DNA of 64,000 nt from Acanthosoma haemorrhoidale (Eukaryota > Arthropoda > Insecta > Hemiptera > Acanthosomatidae): NCBI GenBank assembly GCA_930367205.1, contig OV884012.1, positions 152,845,405-152,909,404 of the forward strand, given 5' to 3'. Within the stretch, counting starts at the first letter, position 1, and each line of letters opens with the position of its first letter. Of the stretch, positions 1-12,469 are shown in pieces. Made by a program: the position numbers and the translations under genes. A model generated the notes under the pieces. The model was not told where the DNA came from. It searched no databases and saw only the letters and a program-made list of their open reading frames with translations.

Positions 1-22
1 GTTCTTAGCATTATAAAACTAA
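1..22 (-). repeat. 3' fragment of repeat A
   Basis: The window opens with the terminal motif gttcttagcattataaaact. The same motif ends the repeat A copies at 22.8 kb and 24.1 kb and, with small changes, those at 1.5, 20.2 and 29.8 kb. It is therefore the edge of a further copy lying mostly outside the window. Strand follows the AATAAA seen on the - strand of complete copies and is an inference. Confidence 0.6.
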
Positions 23-596
23 TGAACTAACGTTAATATGTATTTTAGCTCCGAGTGAAATGTTCCGTTGTTTTCTCCTTCCTTCTCCTCCCCCAGATGG
101 GACATAACCATGTCAAAGCTATTAGCTCTCAAAGGTGTCTGTCATATCCTTATTCCAGCCGACGTAGGCCGTAGGGTATATTACAATATTATTTTCTGGC
201 CGTTAGTCTGATAAGTCTTTTGTCGAAAGTGATCTGAAATTATGATACATACGACTGCAAGTGCCTACAGCTTGAAATCAATAACGACAGGGGTTATGCT
301 GCTCCCCCCCCCCCAACTTCTACCCGCTGGCTGTAATCGACACAGAACGAAAACAAACATGACTCATGCACAGTCGTTGGGAGAAAGTTATTTTCGGTGC
401 CAATAGTTAACAGCCATTTTGATAAGGACTTATCATTATTATAAGCACAATTATTTCTGTCTGCTAGTACCTTTCAAACTAACTTTAATGAGATGTTCGC
501 CTGAAGCACCTGTCCTAGTGCTATCATTCTCATCTAGCTTAGTTCTTCTGCCCTGTATCGTCTTAATAGTCCTTGTTTTTACCATATATTTATAGA
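23..596. other. intergenic, no feature recognised
   Basis: AT-rich sequence with a short run of C at about 304-313. I see no supported open frame, splice-bounded exon or transposon motif. Confidence 0.5.
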
Positions 597-837
597 CAGT
601 TAAACAATCTTTGTAGAGGAGAGACTTTTAAAAGAAAATAAAGAAAAGCTTTATTATGAAGTACAATCAAAACACTGGTATATGCAAATATTAAGAGTTA
701 TGTTACTACATACTGGGTGGAATGTCTTGGCGTCAAAAGTGGGGTCTGGGGCTAAAACTGAGACACATATATAAAAAAAGAATGAAATTCTGGGAAGTAG
801 GAAGGTCTTGGAGGGATGCGGTTGCTTACTTAAATAG
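597..837 (-). repeat. repeat A copy, truncated
   Basis: Begins with the family start cagttaaacaatctttg and follows the family through the ctgggtggaatgtct block to the ggatgcggttgctta block. It then diverges about 90 bp before the usual end. The 126-residue open frame on the - strand here is a by-product of the repeat and has no recognisable domain. Confidence 0.75.
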
Positions 838-1144
838 TAAGTAAATAAATAAATTATAATGATTGACCTTCCCTTCATAGTATAAGGCGTGCTGTCAAGA
901 AGAGTCGCTGTTGTCCCCTCTATTCCCTGGCCATCAATTGTCTTAATCTGCTTCATCTGTCGTTTTAAATCAACAATCAACCCGTTTGTCATTTTTAGTA
1001 GAAGACCCGAATTAAGTTTAGCAATTGTAGACAAATTGAGTTTAGTCTGTGCCGTGTACCTTCATCTGATGGTTTGCTTATGTGTAATTCTAATTGATAT
1101 CGTACCTAGCAAAATATGTACAGTTTTGATTCTGAGATCGCTAA
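838..1144. other. spacer between two repeat A copies
   Basis: About 300 bp separating two direct copies of repeat A. Nothing recognisable inside it. Confidence 0.4.
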
Positions 1145-1488
1145 GTTAACTGATCTTTGTAGAGGAGAGTCTTTTAAAAAAAAAAAGCTTAATTAATTAA
1201 ATATAAAGTACAAGCAAAACACTGGTATATGCAAATATTAAGAGATGAGGGATATAACATACTGGGTGGAATGTCTAGGCACAAGTGGGGTCTTAGGCTA
1301 AAGCTGAGACATGTATAAGAAAAGTATAAGATTCTGGGAAGTAAGGAGGTCTTGGAGGGATGCGGTTGCTTACTTAAAAATAACAGGGAACCATCAATGG
1401 CTTCCATGAAGTCACGAGGCAGGTATACAGTTCTGCACAAGCCCCTTCTACTTATAGCATTATATATAATATTAGCATTATAAAACTG
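1145..1488 (-). repeat. repeat A copy, near full length
   Basis: Full-length member: start gttaactgatctttgtag, end attagcattataaaactg. The right end contains an extra partial repetition of the tagcattata block, also seen in the 19.9-kb copy. Read on the - strand, complete copies carry an AATAAAGC signal near their end, which would fit an LTR or the 3' end of a transcript. The short terminal similarity (CAGTTnnATAAT at both ends, inverted) would instead fit a MITE. Class left open. Confidence 0.75.
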
Positions 1489-2026
1489 ACGACTGAGTGG
1501 TAGACTTACCTGTAGTTAGTCATTTCGATGATACTTCTAATTACATCGAAAATATCATAAGGTCTGTGGGAAAAAAAACGCGGGTTTCGTTAAAATTGTG
1601 AACACCATTTTAATGACTTTAATGTAATACCGGTTCAAAAAAGAAAAACTTTAATTTGAGTACTCAATGAGATTGGAAAATTTGTTTATTTCCCTTTTAA
1701 AATAGAAACTATTTTTCAAAACGTTTCGGGTAATCGAAAGTAATATATTGTGGTAATAGGGTCAAACAGACTCCCCAATAAACAATCTTATGGGCATACA
1801 GGTGAAAACGTAAAGGGTTTTTGATTTCTAAAATTATCGTAATCAGCTAAATCCTAATTGATTGACAGATTGAGACCCCGGTATCAACCTTCCCTACCCA
1901 TATTGGCAAAACCATCCATCACTCATGCATTGTCTAGTTCAGTCGGCAGAGCCACTAATGTGTAGTGGTTTAGTTTGTAATGTAGAATTTTGTTGAATTG
2001 ATAATCCGAGGAAATGGTCACCATTA
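1489..2026. other. intergenic, no feature recognised
   Basis: AT-rich. No coding or repeat feature I can support. Confidence 0.4.
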
Positions 2027-2350
2027 ATGTTCAATCGGACGGACTTGATACACAAAAAGACGAGCGGAGCCCGCGGAGTCGCCATGACTACGGTGACGTC
2101 ACTCACCCCTGCCGCCGGCCTTGACCCCAATATGGATCCCGCCCTTTCTCGTCTACTTAAGGCCCCAATGCCGAAAAGTCATTTAAGGGCGCATATCGGG
2201 AAAATCTTATCAGTCTTGGAAAACGGACAGAGGACAACCGCTCGATAGGGTCAGCAGCCTCTGGACCTATCTTTCATATCCGACCGCGCGGAAAGGGTTC
2301 GCCCAATAACTCCCTCATGCGTGAAGGGAGTAACATTCTAAGGGCAGGAT
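2027..2350 (+). other. GC-richer segment with a CRE-like palindrome
   Basis: This ~320-bp block is clearly richer in GC and CpG than its surroundings and contains the palindrome tgacgtca (2096-2103), the consensus CREB/ATF site. A 73-residue open frame runs through it without any recognisable domain. It may be a promoter or first exon, or a fragment of an old element. No splice site or neighbouring exon decides between these. Confidence 0.25.
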
Positions 2351-3423
2351 ATTGGGAATTGTAATTCAATATACCCCAGCAGCAGCAGTAGGAGGAGGAA
2401 GTTACCTTTTTCCATAACGGAGTTCCGATTCAATTTATAAAATATATTGGCTGGAAATTGTGCAGCAGGTCCGCTCCAAACCGGCTGGCATTTCCCCGCG
2501 GTTGAAGATTAGAGGCGGAAACACAAAAAAAATAGAAATTATTCCGATTTCAATAGGTATTACAGTGCCTACATTTATCCAAAAACATTTTGATTCAAAT
2601 TGCAATAATTGTAATCAAAATGTTTTCATTCGTTGAAAAGGTGATTTTATTTGTGACACATAGAAGAAAATAAAGGTTTTGTTGGGAGATCGACTTCAAT
2701 TTATTAATGCATAACGTTTCGACGTAGTTTGTTTCTCTTCATCAGGTCCATGCGTGAGGAGTAGAGGTTGATGTCGACAGTATGAAGGCATACGGCGAAA
2801 TAGTTTGATAAAAGCCAGCAACTCTTCCATACAATCACGGCTGTAAAATGAAGTAGTTTCGAGCAAAAATACCAATTACTTTTTTCAGAATAATTTAACA
2901 AGCTATAAAGAAAAGGATTTTTAATAATATTCTAGACAACTGACCCATGTATCAACTTGTAATAAATTAATCTTACGTTTCTGTATATTTTAGAAGGAAT
3001 CCAACACTCGTTTTATACATGTGACATCGAGGCTCCGGCAATAACCGACTGTGGTTAAAACTTCAATAAAACACTTATGTGCTTACACAGGACAAGCTAT
3101 GTGTAGAATATTGAACACATATAACGGACATACTAAGACAACAGTACAAAAGCCAACTTTAGGGACCTATCCGTGCCTGAACTGTCAGCGACTCCAAGTG
3201 TCAACTTACTACGCCGTACAATACCAAATATTTAGCCAATCGCCCCAAATCTTCCTGCCTGTCATGTAATTAAAAAAAATAGTAATAAAATTAATAATCA
3301 GAATTATTCAAGATGGGTTCATCCATGGATCAGTCTCCTCGCCACTTTCCCTATGTTATCAAATGTACGCGTTTCTATCAGATTAAAGATTGATGCACAC
3401 AATACTATAAGCCCATTAAAACA
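2351..3423. other. intergenic, no gene recognised
   Basis: AT-rich stretch. Three short open frames lack domains or exon signals. I see nothing I can name. Confidence 0.4.
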
Positions 3424-3457
3424 GTTGATGAAAATCTAATAAAATGTTTTCATCAAC
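3424..3457. repeat. short perfect hairpin, TTGATGAAA motif
   Basis: An 11-bp perfect inverted repeat, gttgatgaaaa and ttttcatcaac, with a 12-nt loop. The same stem motif with a similar loop recurs at about 61.44 kb and, imperfectly, at 43.95 kb. Confidence 0.6.
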
Positions 3458-3559
3458 CCATTTATATATTAACGGCTGACAATCGTACTACAAAAAATAC
3501 AATTTACATATAAATGCAAGTAAAACAAAATTAGTCCTACCATATGAGAGCTAGACGAT

Positions 3560-3960
3560 ATATGCGACAAAACACTAGCATTGAACCCTCATAGGGGACT
3601 TAACAATAAACTCAACAGACGGTTTAGACAACAGGACATCCCACCTCGAACTAGAAAACAAAATGGTGTTATATCAAAAATCCTAAAACCCATCTTGACT
3701 ATAAGGATCAGTAAAATCTTCTAACTTCAAGTGCACCCAATCCTACCAAAACCCAAAGTTCTAACAACATCAGTTAATTTATTTATATCACCACCCCTCC
3801 ATAAAGTTCCCACTACTCAAGATCACATCTCCATAAATCCATAAAGCAAGACCACTGTCTAGTTTCAACCATCCCACCAACCCTACTGGGAATATTGAAA
3901 CAGAAGTGGCCCCTTCATTTTTTGTTCATGATGGAAATGGTATGTTAAATATGATGAAGC
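3560..3960 (+). pseudogene. Jockey-type LINE reverse-transcriptase C-terminal relic
   Basis: In shifting frames the + strand gives LNRRFRQQ, then HLELENKMVL, then ILKP. This is the order seen downstream of the reverse-transcriptase core in the better preserved copy at 30 kb (LNRRFGQKYR, HLSIENKLLICK, PIWTYGIELRG). It continues into a degenerate FNHPTNP stretch and a gtaaatatggt-like 3' segment. Frameshifts and stops make it non-functional. Assignment rests on comparison with the 30-kb copy. Confidence 0.55.
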
Positions 3961-4084
3961 TATTTATTCACATATTGTAAATATGGTTTGAATACCTTTT
4001 AAAAAAAATTTCTGAAATTAATGAAGAGATTTAAAGAATTTTTTTTTTTTTTTTTCAATGGTCACTCCTTACTTGTCATGTCTT

Positions 4085-4361
4085 GTGGTTCATCCCTAAC
4101 TTGAGTAAATGTTTCCTTTGTAAAATACTTTTTAAGAGAGATGCGTGGAAGATGCCTCTGATGGTATCAGATGTGAGGTCACCTAGGGTCCTTCAAACTT
4201 TTTTGATAGTTTGCCAACTATTTGATTTTCGGCATTGCTTGTAAGGTTCTTCAAGAGGGGTTTGGGTTCCAATGAGTAAACCACAACAAAATCACCTTAC
4301 TAAGATAAGCATATCTAGTAGCATCACAAACACTTGAACTTTAGTTTTCTCGGGCGCCAAT
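4085..4361 (-). pseudogene. deleted Gypsy-like LTR retrotransposon remnant
   Basis: On the - strand, an LTR-like end (cataaca) is followed after two bases by tggcgcccgaga, which resembles a tRNA-Lys-type primer binding site. About 120 bp further on, the frame gives LSKKFEGP followed by a VTS-like stretch, reminiscent of the end of Gypsy integrases. The whole gag-pol interior would be missing between the two. The LTR would extend to higher coordinates but I could not place its other end. Confidence 0.35.
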
Positions 4362-4760
4362 TGTTATGTTTATATATCTGAGGTTAGATTAGAAATAACA
4401 AACTTTTCTTTAACTTTTTAATCCACCAGTCTGTGACAAATTAATATGTTAATAACAATTTTTATTTACCTTTATAATTATTTATATACTGATTAACTGT
4501 TAGTCCTTTTTCTTCTCACTTCATTCACTACACCAGCAACAACAAATCTTCAAATCTCCCAACTCCAAATCTTCATCCAACGTGTCCCTCGGGGATAACC
4601 CGCAGAACAACCTCCTAGCCATCTTGTTTTCCAAGTACCCCCTCCTTTTCCCAACTTGTTTGCCGCCCTTTTATGCCCGCTAATTTCAAATTTAAATCAA
4701 AGGCAAAGCATCATGACAATATGAAGAAAATTGTCAAAATTTATGATCCTGTTGGTGATC
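4362..4760. other. possible LTR body of the Gypsy-like remnant
   Basis: Begins on the + strand with tgttatgttta, the complement of an LTR end. The remainder is C-rich around 4500-4680 and has no frame. No matching LTR partner was found in the window. Confidence 0.25.
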
Positions 4761-4850
4761 TATCCTGACTTAAAATTTTATACCCCTTACACTTTCATCA
4801 CAATTATCTACTGCCATTCTAGGTCAGATTGTAATGTTATTCAAATAAAC
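4761..4850 (+). repeat. LINE 3'-tail fragment
   Basis: Contains atcacaattatctactgcc and cagattgtaatgttatt, the degenerate equivalent of the tail shared by LINE copies at 10.6, 26.6, 31.0 and (inverted) 38.3 kb. Confidence 0.5.
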
Positions 4851-5974
4851 ATTACTACTTATTAATATTACTAACTATAATATTATATGACATCCCTCCC
4901 GTTGAATGAGATATGTTTTAGGCAATAAGACAGACTCGTTTATCATACATCATTTATCATTGTACAGCTGGTAGCGTTGTATGGCTTTTGCTAGATTCAA
5001 TTTTTGATAAAACGTCCCTCAGTGACACCTTTTGAGAATATCATGTTCAAAACCTACATAGTGAAACAGGGACAGTTTTTGTTCGTTGGATTCAGAAAGT
5101 GATGAGCTGAAGGACATTAAGGAACAAGCATTGTCTTGGCCTTAGGAGAAATACTTAAGTGTGTAACTCTGTTACAAGTCCAAGGTGACATTTTTCATTG
5201 ATAAGATATTTCTTTGGCGCCTTTTATGATAGTTAATGCAACTTGGTTACATTAGTCGTATATATGATTATTGATAATGTATTGTTGCGATTTTTAATAT
5301 TATAGATTTTGTATATCAAGAAATATAAATATAAATATGTTATTCAAAGCATATATCAAGAAGGCGAAAATAAAAACAATTGAGATTAGAGGAAAAAACA
5401 AAAGATAGTATAGTTGTTGTTGTTATGATGAGAACACACAGCATTATTCAATCTAGTTTTGTAATCAGCCCGTGATACATGTTAGTTGTAAATTGTGTGT
5501 CAGAAAAACTTTAAAATTTCTTTCGGTTAGTGGTATTGAACTTAGCAGAACCAAGAAGAGACACTGCACGAAAAGAATTGATTTGTTTTGAAAATAATTG
5601 ATGAGGATAAAAGAAAAAGAAGAAGCAAAATTATAGACAAGTATTTATATATAATTAATTTAATTTTTTTTATTTGTAATTAAATTCATCTTTTTGCCAG
5701 AATTATTTTTGTTAATAGAACCAAATAATAAATAGTAAATAAAATAAATTTAAAGTAAAAGAATAAAAAATAAAATTACGATATCTTTCACCGCTCAACC
5801 TGATAAGTTTTGTCCTTTAAATTCCTTTATTGTGCTAAAATTACAATCTGCTTTTTATAAGGCAATAAGTAATTAAGATAAATGCTCTCATTCATACCAT
5901 ATTTACAGTTCATCATTCACTCGCTCATTCATACAATAATATCTTTCAAAGAACGTAATAGTATAATGAGTCAA
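4851..5974. other. AT-rich intergenic stretch
   Basis: Long AT-rich sequence with no supported coding or repeat feature. Confidence 0.4.
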
Positions 5975-7045
5975 TTTCGAAGGCGTACCCAAAAGAAGCC
6001 AAACTATTTTTGTATAAGGTGATTTATTTAAGTTTATACAAAAACCTTTAATCCCCTTCAAAGTACTCTCCATCAGAGCTCAATGTTTTATTCCACTACT
6101 CAAAACATTTTTCAAATTCATCTTTACTGCTCATCCCTCATTTTTGTCTTCTTCAACGTTGTTCATTGGGGGGAATCAAAAGAAGCCCCAGGGGGATAGA
6201 TCGGGTGAATAGGGATGACGGAGGACAGTGTTTATATCATTTTTGGTCGAAAATCGGCGCACAGAGAGGGCTGTGTGAGCGGGAGCGTTGTCGTGGTGGA
6301 AAAACCAGTCCTCCGATTGCCTGGCCTTTTCCTCCTTTGGGAATGGACGGTTGTGTGGGTATGAAGAATGAGAATCGTCTTAATGTTTCATCTCAACTGA
6401 CAGCTTTTTTGGGGCGAGGCGAATTCGGTCTTCGGTTCTCTTGAATGTTGCTTAGTTTCAGGATTGTGTCAATAGCACCATGATTCATCAGCATTGATGG
6501 CCTTGGTAAAAAAAGTGTTGGAACTCTTCCTTCAAAGCAGAGCATGCTTCCAAGCGATCTTGTTTTTGCTGTGCAGTCAGCAGTCGAGTAAAAATTTTGC
6601 AGACACCCTTGTCATCCCCAAATCTTTATTTAAAATTCGCTGTACTGAACTCCAAGTCACTCCAGATTTCTCCACAACTTCTTCGATAGTCCATCGTCAA
6701 TCTTCCCGGATGATTTCGCGAAGTTTTTCGACATTCTCGTTGGTTGGGGCCGTCGAAGGACACCTAGAGTGAGGTTGATCATTAATTGACATTCCCCTAC
6801 TTTTAAACGGGAAAACCACTCAAACATTTTAGTTTTCACCATAGCATCATCCTTGTAGGTCGCTTTTAACATTTAAAGATTTTCTGTGCCAGTTTTCCCG
6901 ATCATGATGCAAAACTACACACCCGCGCAAAACAACTGTTACAAATAATTGAACAAAAACAAAACGGCACCTTCTCCAGTGACGGCACATGACATACTGA
7001 CTCGTGAAAATTTATCAGTCTATTTATTTTGGTTACGCCCTCGTA
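5975..7045 (-). mobile_element. degenerate mariner element
   Basis: About 1.07 kb bounded by related inverted ends: the right end read on the - strand is tacgagggcgtaaccaaaa, the left end cgaaggcgtacccaaaa. Between them the - strand encodes, in broken frames, the order of a mariner transposase. An N-terminal helix-turn-helix region (MLKATYKDDAM, FEWFSRLKVGE) is followed by a weakened WTIEEV-like block, an ADES-like block (first catalytic aspartate, around 6490), an HHDNAP-like block (around 6290) and PYSPDL-like remnants. A stop directly before MLKATYKDD and several frameshifts make it inactive. Length fits a mariner of ~1.3 kb after small deletions. Confidence 0.8.
6166..6872 (-). pseudogene. 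mariner transposase pseudogene
   Basis: Coding remnant inside the 6-7 kb mariner. The best preserved part is the N-terminal 71 residues starting near 6872, which match the mariner DNA-binding domain in order and spacing. The catalytic part is recognisable only by moving between frames on the - strand. The + strand frames overlapping it are antisense shadows. Confidence 0.75.
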
Positions 7046-7745
7046 TTATAGATATAACAAACCTTGGTAACCATTCCCAGAAAGGACAAGCTGGTTTCCT
7101 TTTGTATCGTACTTCTGGAAACGGACCGAAACCTGGGAATATGGTACTGTTTCATAGCCAAAATTTTTCTTCCTTTTGTTTTAATGTTTTTTTTTTTTTC
7201 ATCCTGATTTGTTCGCCCCGGTCATAATGGTTGGTTTTAAGCCGAATGGTAGGATCTATTGCGTAGACGACTTCACTGGTAGCATTGAAGGCAATAATGT
7301 CCAGTTTCGAGTGGAATCTGCGTCTCCAGACCTCTTCCAAGGGCAGGATAGTAAGACCAATATCCTATTAGATCCCAGAAGATTAACCACATTGCTCTAA
7401 TGAGGTCGAGAACAGAAGACACTACCCGATCGTTTAAGGAGTGTTTATCGAACAAGAGATTCAGTTTTCCTCAAGACCACCAGCATGTCTATTGGCTGCC
7501 TACTTATGCTTGAAACCGTATTTACATTGGCTAGTATCATCGAAGCTGTACAGCCAAATCTGAAGATAGTAAGAAAATGAAAACCGAATGAACATGAATA
7601 ATATTGAAAAAACGTGAACACATAACATGAAAATACTGCACCGTTCTGTCTTATTTCATCTAATTCATTACTAGGCATGCTTACGAAAATTCACGACTAA
7701 TCATGAATTCCCACTCCTAGAATATTGAGTAATAAAGTTAATTCT
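7046..7745. other. intergenic, unassigned
   Basis: Several overlapping short frames on both strands, none with a recognisable domain or splice context. Confidence 0.35.
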
Positions 7746-8689
<944 letters not shown>

Positions 8690-9090
8690 GAAGGAGGGCC
8701 CCCGCCTCGGTCGTCCCACTAGGATGGTTTGGGTTCTGACAACGCCGGACTAAAACATAGCGAGGTTAGGAAAGAGAGATGCAGAGGTAGTCGAATAAGA
8801 AAGACATGGTTCGAGTAGAGCAGCAAGCGCCAGTGCAGAGAGAGAGAGAAAGAGAGAGAAGTGTTCACTTCAGGGTTCCGGATAATTAAAAAAAAAACTC
8901 CGAATTTCGGCCTTATATAGGCAGGTCAGAGGCTGGGCTATGGCCGCGCCCCCTAATGGGCTTCCAGTCCGTGTACCAGTTCCCCCTCTCCAACTGATTT
9001 TTTATTATTAAAATATAGAAACGTAGGCGGTGTAACAGAAGAGGGATGTGTTTATTTATTTGTGGTGAAGAAGTTGGCACAACATTAAAC
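8690..9090 (-). repeat. LTR-like element copy, truncated
   Basis: On the - strand it runs from tgtgccaacttcttcacc (9088 downward), through a TATA-like tatataagg and a GA/CT tract of about 25 bp, to the ttagtccggcgttgtcag block. It ends near 8690, so the 3' third is missing. Orientation is opposite to the 7.7-kb copy. Confidence 0.65.
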
Positions 9091-10002
9091 ATAACATATA
9101 TATAAATTCAATAAAGCAAAGGAAAACAGTTAATAAACCAAACATATAAAAGAGGACCAATATTCCCATTTAATGGTACCATTGGACGGTTTGAGAACAC
9201 TTCTGACTTTAGGTTTGCTGGTCCCTCTGCTTGTTCAGAAAATTTTTATTTTTAGTTTGTATAATGATTTCTTGTCATTTGTTATGAGGGCATGATCTGC
9301 TTGATGTCCTGTGCATATTGAAGAGTTAAAGTGTTTTAACTGTCAGATCCTTTACGCATATGAAGTAAGAGCCCGCGATTTCCTTCGGTTAAGCCACCTC
9401 CTTTAGAACTCCTCGGGCTCATCTTGCCCTGGTTTGACTTATCTCTCCTTCAGGCTCCAGACTCCTCGCCTCGTACTCCTTTCTGCTCACATCTTCTCCT
9501 TAATCGTCCCCATATTCTACCCCGGATGGTTTCATGACAAAACGTGTTCTATAACATGTGCATGTTTCGTCAGCAGCTGCATATCTGCCCGAAACAACAG
9601 GCCATTTGTTTTTAAGGCAAACTTGCATAAACAACCAAAATAACCGTATATAATGATAGATAATAAGCACAGTTTGGTTTTAAATTGCAGCCAATTCCTC
9701 GGTCCAGAAATTACCATAAGGCATATGGTGGGCATAGTCGGTTTGGCTCCATTTTGTCCAAAATGTATGTGCGGCTTCTGGTGCAAACAGCTGGCAGGGA
9801 CTCCATCGTCAAGATTGGAGCAGTTGTTGCGGTTAGGGCGTGTCCGCCCTCTCTGTCGTCACTTCTATTATCTGCACACTCGTGTTCCTGGATTTAGGCA
9901 AGCCAGCTGTTCAGAAGTAACCGCTGCAATGATTGTCAGGAAGGATAAGTTACGATGAAAGTAACGGCACGAAGTCACTTCATTTCAGCTTGAAAACTCA
10001 TA
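9091..10002. other. intergenic with an unassigned open frame
   Basis: A frame at 9653-9958 follows a good acceptor-like sequence (ttttaaattgcag, ending 9690) and has less AT than its surroundings. I recognise no domain and see no matching donor. Possible old exon or transposon fragment; not called as a gene. Confidence 0.25.
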
Positions 10003-10110
10003 AAAGCATAGAAGCAGCTCGTTCCCGATATCACTCAATTACATCAAAGAGCATAGAAGCAGCTCTTTCCGATACGGCATCACTCAACTACATCAAAGAG
10101 CATGAAAACT
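10003..10110. repeat. ~50-bp tandem duplication
   Basis: The unit agcatagaagcagctc ... cactcaattacatcaaag occurs twice in direct succession with a few differences, and the start of a third unit follows. Confidence 0.75.
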
Positions 10111-10324
10111 CCCCGAAAAAATATGTATTTACTTGTTTGTTCCTTTATTAAACCCTTATCAGACCCAGCAGCTGGACCTAGACTAAACCTAATGAATTGA
10201 CAATACTCAGGTTTGAAAGGAAAGTTCTCTGAAAAATCTTTATTGGAATACACTCTGAACAAACCTGCAAATATGAGATAAATTTTCCTCAATATGGATC
10301 TATACCAGTTCATTTAACTGTTTC

Positions 10325-10690
10325 ATTACGTTGGGCTGGTCATGTCACGAGAACAAAACAGGAGGAAACACCAGCCAAGGCCCTGACTGCCTGCTCGATG
10401 TCGGAAGACCTGGGATTGCGGAGCTTTGGATGCTTTTCCAATCATGTGATGAGCGTCTGTGGCTCTCGCCCTCGTCTGCTTTCACTCCCTCCTTTCCAGT
10501 ATCACGGCTGACGGAGGAGTATGGGGGACTTCCTAAGACTCCGCTTCCTCTTTCGCACGCGAGGGAGCTGACAACCATGTCGACTTGAGGGGTCTCTGGG
10601 CTGTTTGTAAATATGGTATGAATGAGAACATTTATCACAATTACTTATTGCCCAATAAGGCAGATTGTAATTTTATCGCAATAATGAAGT
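10325..10690 (+). repeat. Jockey-type LINE 3' end
   Basis: Shares with the 26-kb and 30-kb copies the acaaccatgt block, the gggctgtttgtaaatatgg block, and the tail atttatcacaattacttattg plus gcagattgtaattttatc. Only the last part of the element is present. The reading frames across it are not conserved and are not called. Confidence 0.7.
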
Positions 10691-12469
10691 TTCCAGTTAA
10701 TACATAATACTTATTAAAGAATGGATATTCGATACTTAAGAATAGCGTGTAAGTCATTAACTGACAAATTAACTTTTTAATGCTTGACGAAGTTTGTTGT
10801 GTCATTGTTGAAGATCACTAATAATATCATTAGAATTATATGCTGTGGTGTTAAGATAATGTTTTTTATTCTGGCTATTGTGTATTTGTATTTTAATCTT
10901 TTTTTTAGTCTTCAAGTAGGTTTGAACTTGGCGAAACATTGAAAACTTATAATTTGCTAGTAAGACCCAATCGTATTTCTTCTAAAATACCCTACTTTTT
11001 GTTTTTAATTTGGAGTTTTTTTTCTGGATGTGAAATGCAATCACGACCAGCGAATCCAAATCATATATAAAATAGGAATGACGCTTTGAAGGCGAAGGAC
11101 ATACAGTGCCACCTCAGGATAGGGCTGGCCCACCCTTTTATCCAGCAGGCAGGTGCGAGACCGAGTGGCAGTAAACCCGTTACTCGTAAAAAAATAAATA
11201 GAAAAGGAGGTATAAAATAAAATTTTATTAAATAATCAAAACTAATTACAGTTTACTTGCACTAAAATAGAAGAATTGTTTTGATTAGATTTGGGAAAAA
11301 TTATAAAGCTGCACTGTACAAAATATCAGTCTTTGACACTATTATCTTTAATTTCTCGAAACTAATAATTATGCATTTTTTTCAAAGCTGACTACTATTT
11401 AGTGTATTTTTTTTATTATTGTTCTTTAATTAATAAATTAATTAATATAGAAAGAACACGCTAAGAAAGCCTTGGCGATTTTACTTTTTCGGGATGCGTC
11501 AATTCGGCTCTATTCGTTTCCAGTCGGTACCGTACATTTCGTAAGAGCAGGGTAAATCAACTGGGATATGTTATTTTCATTTTGATGCTGATGCAAGTGC
11601 AAGTTTTCAGTCCAAACAGCGAATGGCAGACTTTTGTCATTAGTCTCATGCCCAGTTGCAGATTAGAAAAGCAAATAAATAAATCTGTCTTCAGTGTCAC
11701 TTCGAAATTGCATTTGATTTTGGAAAAAATCTTCCGATAAAAGCTGAACAACATAAAAGAAAAAAAAAAGTTATAATACATCATTATTAAAAGCATTCCG
11801 GTTCCTCAATCTGACCTCAATTAAATCTATTGCGTCATCCCATTCTGAGAAAAGTACGCGGTTCGGTGAGCTGTGTATAAAAGTAACCAGATGACGTAAC
11901 TTGGTTTTCGAAGAACTGTCCTGACTGTATTTTCGTGGATGTAGTCTTTGTCCGTGCGTCAGTTGTCCCGTGCAGATTTTCACATATCGGCCATTTTTCT
12001 CTCTAGACCTAACGTCAATAAGAATTGCAGTAACAGAGGGAAACGTGAGACCCCTCGGCTCTAACCGGGCTGCTGGAACGATTCAAATAAACCCATCGAA
12101 TGACATAACTTTTAAGAAGAAATAAAAACAAATTTACGAGAACGATTATGATTTATAGAGAGGATTTTTCTGTTACTAGGCAATAGTGTAGCCGACATAT
12201 TTATAACTATTGAAAGGGCCATTTCGAATAAATTGTAAATAAAACTTTATTGTCGAAGTGGGTCCTGTATACCATAACTCATAAATATTTTAGTTCATTA
12301 TTCTCTTCCATGTGAATGTTCTTCTATTCTTTGACTCTAATGTCTAATTTAGTATGAATGGTATGTAAATTAAACATGAGGAGCTCATCTGCCCACTTAC
12401 ATATTGCTTCCAATGCCTAATTTCCCATATGCTCTATGTAATGATTGACGTCATTTCTTACTATTTTAG
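10691..12469. other. AT-rich intergenic stretch
   Basis: No exon, RNA gene or known transposon motif that I can support. Several short frames lack domains. Confidence 0.4.

Noticed and set aside
1189..1440. Frames on the - strand repeated in several places (YLPRDFME, KQPHPSKT)
   Set aside because: They recur because repeat A recurs, and the frame is broken in most copies, so there is no evidence for a conserved protein.
6166..6772. + strand frames over the 6-7 kb mariner as genes
   Set aside because: They are antisense to the recognisable transposase remnant.
9653..9958. Protein-coding exon
   Set aside because: An acceptor-like sequence precedes it, but no donor in phase, no recognised domain and overlapping alternative frames.
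10005..10110. CRISPR-like direct repeats
   Set aside because: Only about two adjoining units without spacers in a eukaryotic genome; a plain tandem duplication.
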